A DNA stretch of 59,459 nt from Oscillospiraceae bacterium (GTDB taxonomy: Bacteria > Bacillota > Clostridia > Oscillospirales > CAG-272). Of this stretch, positions 54,684 through 59,459 are shown in pieces. The DNA lies in NCBI GenBank assembly GCA_015063585.1, contig SVTW01000007.1:1-59459 (forward strand), in the 5' to 3' direction. The translations under genes and the position numbers were made by a program. The first letter of the stretch is position 1. Each line of letters starts with the position of its first letter. Under the pieces are notes generated by a model. It saw only the letters and a list, made by a program, of their open reading frames with translations. It had not been told where the DNA came from and searched no databases.

Positions 54684-55882
54684 TGAACATATTGATTACC
54701 GGTGCCAATGGCTTTGTGGGAAAGAACCTGACCGAGGCACTGAAGTGCATCCGTGACGGAAAGGATAAAACGCATCCTGCGATTTCAATTGAAAAAATCT
54801 ATTGCTATGACCTTGAGTCCTCCGAATCGGAGTTGGAAGAGGCATGCGCAAACTGTGATTTCATCTTCAATCTTGCCGGTGTCAACCGTCCACAGAATCC
54901 TGAAGAATTTATGCAGGGCAACTTCGGCTTTGCATCCAAGCTTCTGGACACCTTAAAAAAGCATCAAAACCTCTGCCCGGTTATGATCTCCTCCTCGATT
55001 CAGGCAACCTGCGTCGGTCGCTATGACAGTGATTACGGACGGAGCAAAAAGGCGGGCGAGGATTTGCTCTTTTCCTATGCGGAAGAAACGGGGGCAAAGG
55101 TATTGGTTTACCGTTTCCCCAATCTGTTTGGCAAATGGTGCAGACCCAACTATAACAGTGCCGTTGCGACTTTCTGCAATAATATCGCCAACGATCTGCC
55201 GATTACGGTAAATGATCCATCGGTTCAGCTGGAGCTTCTTTACATCGATGATTTGATCGCTGAAATGACCGCGGCGCTTGAGGGTAAGGAGCACCGTTGC
55301 ACCTTTGACGGCATCAATACCATTCTCTGCGATGACGGCAAATACTGTGCCGCACCGATTACCCATAAGATCACCTTGGGCGAGATCGTGGAGCTCCTTC
55401 AAAGCTTCAAGGCTCAGCCCGAAACCCTGGTTATGCCCGAGATTCCGCACAACAGCTTTGCGAAAAAGCTCTACAGCACCTATTTGTCTTACCTTCCCAA
55501 GGAGAAAGTATCTTTTCCCTTGAAAATGAACGTGGACGCGCGCGGAAGCTTTACCGAGCTACTCAAAACCGAAAAATGCGGACAGTTCAGTGTCAATATC
55601 TCAAAGCCCGGCATCACCAAAGGGCAGCATTGGCATCACACCAAGTGGGAGTTTTTCATCGTTGTCAGCGGTAAGGGATTGATCCAACAGAGAAAGATTG
55701 GCTCTGACGAGGTCCTCAACTTTGAGGTCTCGGGTGAGAAGATCGAAGCCGTTCATATGCTCCCGGGCTACACGCATAACATCATCAATCTTTCGGAAAC
55801 GGATAATCTCGTGACCGTCATGTGGGCAAACGAGCAGTTTGATCCGAATCATCCTGATACATTTTTTGAGGTGGTGGAGTAA
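54683..55882 (+). CDS. capF: UDP-2-acetamido-2,6-dideoxy-hexulose reductase with cupin domain (CapF-like)
   Basis: This 399-residue bifunctional-type protein has an N-terminal SDR domain (NILITGANGFVGKNL, then SDYGRSKKAGEDL with Tyr-x3-Lys) and a C-terminal cupin (about 275-399) with metal ligands in QHWHHTKWEFF and the later His in MLPGYTHNI. That is the architecture of CapF, which epimerises and reduces the CapE product to UDP-L-talose-type sugar. The start overlaps the capE stop at TAATG. Confidence 0.93.
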   Translation: MNILITGANGFVGKNLTEALKCIRDGKDKTHPAISIEKIYCYDLESSESELEEACANCDFIFNLAGVNRPQNPEEFMQGNFGFASKLLDTLKKHQNLCPVMISSSIQATCVGRYDSDYGRSKKAGEDLLFSYAEETGAKVLVYRFPNLFGKWCRPNYNSAVATFCNNIANDLPITVNDPSVQLELLYIDDLIAEMTAALEGKEHRCTFDGINTILCDDGKYCAAPITHKITLGEIVELLQSFKAQPETLVMPEIPHNSFAKKLYSTYLSYLPKEKVSFPLKMNVDARGSFTELLKTEKCGQFSVNISKPGITKGQHWHHTKWEFFIVVSGKGLIQQRKIGSDEVLNFEVSGEKIEAVHMLPGYTHNIINLSETDNLVTVMWANEQFDPNHPDTFFEVVE

Positions 55883-55884
55883 TT

Positions 55885-57054
55885 ATGTTTGAAAATATAA
55901 AATGGAAAGAAAACGGCAAGCTCAAGCTGCTGATCATCGTTGGTACACGCCCCGAGATCATTCGTCTTGCTGCGGTGATCAATAAATGCCGCCAATATTT
56001 CGATACTATTCTTGCCCACACGGGTCAAAACTACGACTATAACCTCAATGGTGTATTCTTCAAGGATCTCAAGCTTGCCGCCCCCGAGGTCTATCTCGAT
56101 GCGGTCGGTGCTGATCTTGGAGAGACCTGCGGCAATATTATCGCTAAATCCTATAAGCTGATGGCAGAGATCAAGCCGGACGGCGTATTGGTTTTGGGTG
56201 ATACAAACTCCTGCCTTTCGGTCATCGGGGCAAAAAGATTGCACATTCCGATCTTCCACATGGAAGCCGGAAACAGATGCAAGGACGAGTGCCTGCCGGA
56301 GGAAACCAACAGACGCATCGTGGATATTATTTCCGATGTCAACCTCGCATATAGCGAGCACGCAAGAAAATATCTGCATGAGTGCGGTCTGCCGAAGGAG
56401 CGCGTTTACGTAACGGGATCTCCCATGGCGGAGGTATTACATAACAACCTCAAGGAGATTGAGTCGAGTGATGTTCATGCTCGTCTTGGCCTTGAAAAGG
56501 GTAAGTATATTCTTCTTTCGGCACACCGTGAGGAAAATATTGATACCGAGAAAAACTTTAACAGCTTGTTTAATGCAATCAATAAGATGGCAGAAAAGTA
56601 CGATATGCCGATTCTGTATTCCTGCCATCCCAGAAGCCGTAACCGTCTTGAAAAGAGTGGATTTCAGCTGGATCGCCGTGTGATTCGGCAGGAGCCCTTG
56701 GGGTTCCACGATTACAACTGCTTGCAGATGAACGCGTTTGCAGTTGTGTCCGACAGCGGAACGCTCCCCGAGGAATCGAGCTTCTTTACCAGCATTGGCA
56801 AGCCCTTCCCTGCAATCTGCATCCGCACCTCTACCGAGCGCCCTGAAGCGTTGGACAAAGCATGCTTCATCCTATCAGGTATTGACGAGAAGGGACTCCT
56901 GCAATCGGTGGATACAGCCGTCGAGATGAATCGAAACGGCGACTACGGAATCCCCGTTCCCGATTATATCGAGGAAAACGTTTCTACCAAGGTCGTCAAG
57001 ATCATCCAATCCTATGTCGGCGTGGTTGATAAGATGGTTTGGAGAAAGTTTTAA
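55885..57054 (+). CDS. capG: UDP-sugar 2-epimerase (CapG/WecB-like)
   Basis: This 389-residue enzyme of the UDP-GlcNAc 2-epimerase family has LLIIVGTRPEIIRLAAV, HMEAGNRCKDECLPEETN and SDSGTLPEESSFF, all conserved catalytic or UDP-binding segments. Behind CapE and CapF it most likely performs the last step, UDP-L-PneNAc-type epimer to UDP-L-FucNAc. A role as NeuC for sialic acid is an alternative, given neuB in the operon, but the adjacent capEF argues for CapG. The gene starts two bases after capF and ends 12 bases before repeat copy 5. Confidence 0.9.
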   Translation: MFENIKWKENGKLKLLIIVGTRPEIIRLAAVINKCRQYFDTILAHTGQNYDYNLNGVFFKDLKLAAPEVYLDAVGADLGETCGNIIAKSYKLMAEIKPDGVLVLGDTNSCLSVIGAKRLHIPIFHMEAGNRCKDECLPEETNRRIVDIISDVNLAYSEHARKYLHECGLPKERVYVTGSPMAEVLHNNLKEIESSDVHARLGLEKGKYILLSAHREENIDTEKNFNSLFNAINKMAEKYDMPILYSCHPRSRNRLEKSGFQLDRRVIRQEPLGFHDYNCLQMNAFAVVSDSGTLPEESSFFTSIGKPFPAICIRTSTERPEALDKACFILSGIDEKGLLQSVDTAVEMNRNGDYGIPVPDYIEENVSTKVVKIIQSYVGVVDKMVWRKF

Positions 57055-57063
57055 ATCAAAATA

Positions 57064-57190
57064 AAGAGGCTGCGTCATTGGCGCAGCCTCTGCTCAAAAA
57101 AGCCGACGGTAGGCTTTTTTGTAGCGCGGAATTTGCGGTTTTCGACTGCAAAGCAGTCGAAAATTGCGGTGTTTAGCCGCAAAGCAAAAA
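57064..57190 (+). repeat. dispersed multi-hairpin repeat, copy 5 (inverted)
   Basis: The sequence is the reverse complement of copy 1 and lacks the GGGGGTGAGT hairpin. Read with capG it gives GAGGCTGCG/CGCAGCCTC, then AAAAAAGCC/GGCTTTTTT with a seven-base loop and a T-run, then the TTTTCGACTGC palindrome, so it forms a good intrinsic terminator after capG. Its right end runs into the AAGGAG ribosome site of the next gene. Confidence 0.93.
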
Positions 57191-57200
57191 GGAGCAGAAA

Positions 57201-58373
57201 ATGAACGAACAAGTGACACGCGCGATGTTTGCGCTGATCCGCCACGTGGTATGCGGTGCGGAACTGACCGAGGGAGACAAGGCAGGGATTACCCCCGAAA
57301 TATTGCCGCAATTATACGCTCTCTCCAAATCACACGATATGGCGCACATCGTGGCACAGGGGCTTTCCGATCTCGGATTACTCGGTGAGGACGAGCTCTC
57401 GCAAAAATTCCAAAAGCAGCAGATGTTGGCGATCTATCGCTACCAAAAACTGAATTATGAGCTGGAGCGGATTTATCAAATTTTAGAGGATGCCAAAATT
57501 CCTTTTATTCCGCTCAAGGGTTCGGTTATCCGAAAGTATTACCCTGAACCTTGGATGCGCACAAGTTGCGATATTGACATTCTTGTGCATGAGGAGAATC
57601 TTGATCAGGCAATTGAAATACTGCAAACAGCGTTACACTATAAAATAGACGGCAATAGAAACTACCATGATATCTCCCTGTTCTCAGAAAGCGGAATCCA
57701 TTTAGAACTCCATTTTAACATTCAAGAAAACATAGACAACCTTGATCAAACACTGTCTCAAGTATGGGAGTATACGCTTCCAATCGAAAACACGGTTTGC
57801 TATTTACAAACCAATGAATTTTTGCTTTTCCATCATATTGCTCACGCATCCTATCATTTTGTTAGTGGTGGTTGCGGTGTTCGCCCATTGTTAGATTTAT
57901 GGCTTTTGAGGGCTCATCTGTCATATGATGAGCAGCAGGTGATCGACCTCTGTACTAAATGCGGAATTGCCAGATTTTATTCCGAGATGATAAAGCTTTC
58001 CAAGGTTTGGTTTGGCGAAGAAAGTTTTGATTTGCTGACAAAACAAATGAGCGACTATATTTTAAAAGCAGGGGTATATGGCAATATTGAAAACAAGATT
58101 GCCATTAAGCAAAACCAAAAAGGTGGAAAGATACAATATATAATCTCAAGAATATGGCTTCCATACAACAGTTTAAGGCAGTATTATCCTATCCTCAATA
58201 GACACAAATGGCTACTCCCCATTATGGAAATTTGCCGGTGGTTTCGTCTCCTTCGCAAAGGAGGGGTAAAAAGCTCTCTCCATGAGCTAAATGTCAACCG
58301 CACAATGTCACAAGAACAGGTTTCGGAAACCGCAGCTCTTTTGCAAAAGCTGGGTTTGAACGAAAGCCGTTGA
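57201..58373 (+). CDS. nucleotidyltransferase family protein (NTP_transf_5 type)
   Basis: This 390-residue protein matches the uncharacterised nucleotidyltransferase family often found at the ends of polysaccharide loci. The helical N-terminus is followed by IPFIPLKGSVIRKYYP (about residues 93-108) and the metal-binding RTSCDIDILVH (about 114-124), the polymerase-beta-like DxD. The C-terminal half is helical. Its substrate is unknown. Only the repeat and a ribosome site separate it from capG, so it depends on readthrough or on a promoter hidden in the repeat. Confidence 0.82.
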   Translation: MNEQVTRAMFALIRHVVCGAELTEGDKAGITPEILPQLYALSKSHDMAHIVAQGLSDLGLLGEDELSQKFQKQQMLAIYRYQKLNYELERIYQILEDAKIPFIPLKGSVIRKYYPEPWMRTSCDIDILVHEENLDQAIEILQTALHYKIDGNRNYHDISLFSESGIHLELHFNIQENIDNLDQTLSQVWEYTLPIENTVCYLQTNEFLLFHHIAHASYHFVSGGCGVRPLLDLWLLRAHLSYDEQQVIDLCTKCGIARFYSEMIKLSKVWFGEESFDLLTKQMSDYILKAGVYGNIENKIAIKQNQKGGKIQYIISRIWLPYNSLRQYYPILNRHKWLLPIMEICRWFRLLRKGGVKSSLHELNVNRTMSQEQVSETAALLQKLGLNESR

Positions 58374-58436
58374 AAAAATACTTAGAATTCTGCGTCCATG
58401 TAAAATCTAATATCAAGTATAAATCTCCTTGTTTTG

Positions 58437-58487
58437 CAGATACTAACATCACAAATCTGTAAAAACAAGTAAGATTAGGCGTGAAAG
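58437..58487 (+). repeat. AbrB-module upstream block, copy B
   Basis: This block is identical but for one base to 41065-41115. Here the flanks extend the pairing: CTTGTTTT-GCAGAT upstream and ATCTGT-AAAAACAAG downstream form a nearly perfect 15-bp stem with a 13-base loop. About 90 bases of unlike sequence follow, including the hairpin GCTCTGCG/CGCAGAGC, then the AbrB-type start. Confidence 0.85.
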
Positions 58488-58574
58488 TATTATTTGGCCA
58501 TATAATAGCGTACAGCTTTTTCACGCCGCTCTGCGCATTACGCAGAGCAGTTAATAAAAAAGAGATTTATACAT

Positions 58575-58769
58575 ATGAAAGCCACAGGAATAGTAAGAAG
58601 AATCGACGACCTCGGACGCGTCGTGATCCCCAAGGAAATCAGAAGAACCATGCGCATTCGCGAGGGCGACCCGTTGCAGACAACATTGACACAGACCGAT
58701 CGCTTCTGCTTTGCGATGTTGAATTTTTCCGAACGGATAGGGCTCAAATCCAAGGACGGTTCTACATAG
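58575..58769 (+). CDS. AbrB/SpoVT-like N-terminal domain fragment with altered tail
   Basis: This 64-residue frame starts with the conserved AbrB DNA-binding strand pattern (MKATGIVRRIDDLGRVV, IPKEIRRTMRIREGDPL) and then continues with an unrelated tail (TDRFCFAMLNFSERIGL). A complete SpoVT-like domain would have a second beta-hairpin after GDPL, so it is probably a frameshifted or recombined gene whose product may not fold. It shares start, ribosome-site region and upstream block with the fragment at 41202. AAAAAAGAG precedes the start. Confidence 0.6.
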   Translation: MKATGIVRRIDDLGRVVIPKEIRRTMRIREGDPLQTTLTQTDRFCFAMLNFSERIGLKSKDGST

Positions 58770-58813
58770 AATCTCCAATTCTTTAAATTTTTATAAAATT
58801 TTCGAATTTGCTG

Positions 58814-58842
58814 TTGAATTTTACGAAGAATTAGTATATAAT
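58814..58842 (+). promoter_or_regulatory. promoter of the toxin-antitoxin pair
   Basis: TTGAAT (58814-58819) and TATAAT (58837-58842) are 17 bases apart, followed by AAAGGAGG and the antitoxin start. Confidence 0.82.
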
Positions 58843-58883
58843 AAATACAGCAAGAAGTGAAATTTATCAAAAAGGAGGATTCT

Positions 58884-59141
58884 ATGATGCCAAACATTAA
58901 GCCCGTATCAGATCTGCGCAACTACAACGAGGTACTGCGTGATATCGCCGTTGGTGAGCCCGTATTCCTCACCAAGAACGGTCGCGGCAGATACGCCATC
59001 GTCGATATGGAGGAATTTGAAAAGACTCAGGCAACGCTCAAGCTGATGCAGGAGCTTGCCAAAGGTGAAGCAACTGCACGCGAAAAAGGATATATTGATA
59101 TCTCGGAGGTCGAGGATATCATAGGGGTCGCTCATGGCTAA
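58884..59141 (+). CDS. Phd/YefM family antitoxin
   Basis: This 85-residue protein has the Phd/YefM N-terminal DNA-binding pattern (IKPVSDLRNYNEVLRDI, GEPVFLTKNGRGRYAIVDMEEFE). A C-terminal helix that should wrap the toxin follows. It neutralises the RelE-type toxin encoded next and usually represses its own promoter. The start at 58884 has GGAGG five bases before it; the next ATG at 58887 is equally possible. It overlaps the toxin gene by eight bases. Confidence 0.9.
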   Translation: MMPNIKPVSDLRNYNEVLRDIAVGEPVFLTKNGRGRYAIVDMEEFEKTQATLKLMQELAKGEATAREKGYIDISEVEDIIGVAHG

Positions 59142-59457
59142 GATCAAATTCACGCCCGATGCCCTTGAGGATATGAAGGAGATCAAAGCGTATATCGCCG
59201 ACGAGCTGTGCTCAGAGCAATCGGCAATCAATACGACCCAAAAGATTATGAAACGCATCCGTCAGCTTGGCAGTTTCCCCGAAATCGGTGCGCCGCTTTC
59301 TTCTATCATCAGCCTTGAAGTGCCGTACCGCTTCCTTGTCTGCGGTAACTACACCGCTTTCTATAAAGTTGAGGGCGACGAGGTTCATATCATCCGCGTA
59401 CTCTACGGTAGACGGAACTTTATGCAGATACTTTTCGGAAGGTCATATGATGAATAA
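59134..59457 (+). CDS. RelE/ParE family toxin
   Basis: This 107-residue protein has the RelE/ParE fold pattern: KIKFTPDALEDMKEIKAYI at the N-terminus, SFPEIGAPLSS in the middle, and FLVCGNYTAFYKV and IIRVLYGRRNF at the C-terminus. Members either cut mRNA on the ribosome (RelE) or poison gyrase (ParE); the C-terminal GRRNF fits the general superfamily and does not decide which. It is translationally coupled to the Phd-type antitoxin and ends two bases before the window end. Confidence 0.9.
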   Translation: MAKIKFTPDALEDMKEIKAYIADELCSEQSAINTTQKIMKRIRQLGSFPEIGAPLSSIISLEVPYRFLVCGNYTAFYKVEGDEVHIIRVLYGRRNFMQILFGRSYDE

Positions 59458-59459
59458 AC

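Noticed and set aside
41369..57190. A complete mobile element with repeats as ends
   Set aside because: No intact transposase or integrase is present, the repeat also occurs at unrelated places (1, 2183 and 31160), and no target duplications were recognised.

Overview
The window is about 59 kb of a bacterial chromosome, most probably from a Bacillota of class Clostridia, perhaps an uncultured gut lineage. The evidence is a T-box leader in front of valS, a dimeric-type glycyl-tRNA synthetase, a QueT transporter, a YmfF/YmfH M16 pair next to lgt, many perfectly spaced 17-bp-spacer housekeeping promoters with strong GGAGG ribosome sites, and collagen-like and InlB-repeat surface lipoproteins. 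The genus cannot be read from the sequence. No tRNA, rRNA, CRISPR array or intact insertion sequence was seen.

Region 1 (1-14.5 kb) is metabolic. A queuosine-precursor transporter with a probable preQ1 riboswitch leads into the CCA-adding enzyme. A leftward carbohydrate-type cluster follows (two medium-chain dehydrogenases, a Gfo/Idh/MocA oxidoreductase, an epimerase, a metallo-hydrolase, a GH2 glycosidase and a MIF-like tautomerase), divergent from an AraC regulator. After it come a two-gene SDR/dehydroquinase-like unit with its own AraC regulator, and a zinc alcohol dehydrogenase with an RpiR regulator.

Region 2 (14.6-31 kb) is core housekeeping, mostly leftward: valS (T-box), a glycosyltransferase-HAD fusion, glyS, two small lipoproteins, folD, lgt, two M16 proteases, tpiA and pgk.

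Region 3 (31-41 kb) is accessory: a collagen-like lipoprotein, then a rightward four-gene unit that looks like a nucleotide-signalling defence system. It encodes a small RyR-domain protein, a membrane protein with Rossmann sensor-like segments and a C-terminal RyR-like segment, a Card1/Can2-like CARF nuclease with no CRISPR locus in view, and a protein with two TIR-like domains and a long TPR array. This is the best candidate for an undescribed system in the window.

Region 4 (41-59.4 kb) is a Wzx/Wzy-type surface-polysaccharide locus under one strong promoter. It encodes an initiating sugar transferase, glycosyltransferases including a sialyltransferase-like one, Wzy, Wzx, a fused NeuA-PseG enzyme, NeuB and a CapEFG set for UDP-L-FucNAc. 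Its middle (about 45-53.6 kb) is clearly more AT-rich than its ends. The locus is bracketed by two copies of an AbrB-fragment module and by inverted copies of a dispersed multi-hairpin repeat. Decayed integrase and UDP-glucose dehydrogenase genes lie at its left edge, and a Phd/RelE toxin-antitoxin pair closes the window.

A 127-175 bp repeat made of consecutive hairpins occurs five times. In four copies the same end lies just after a gene's 3' end, and compensatory base changes preserve a stem, so it probably acts as an RNA-level terminator or processing element.
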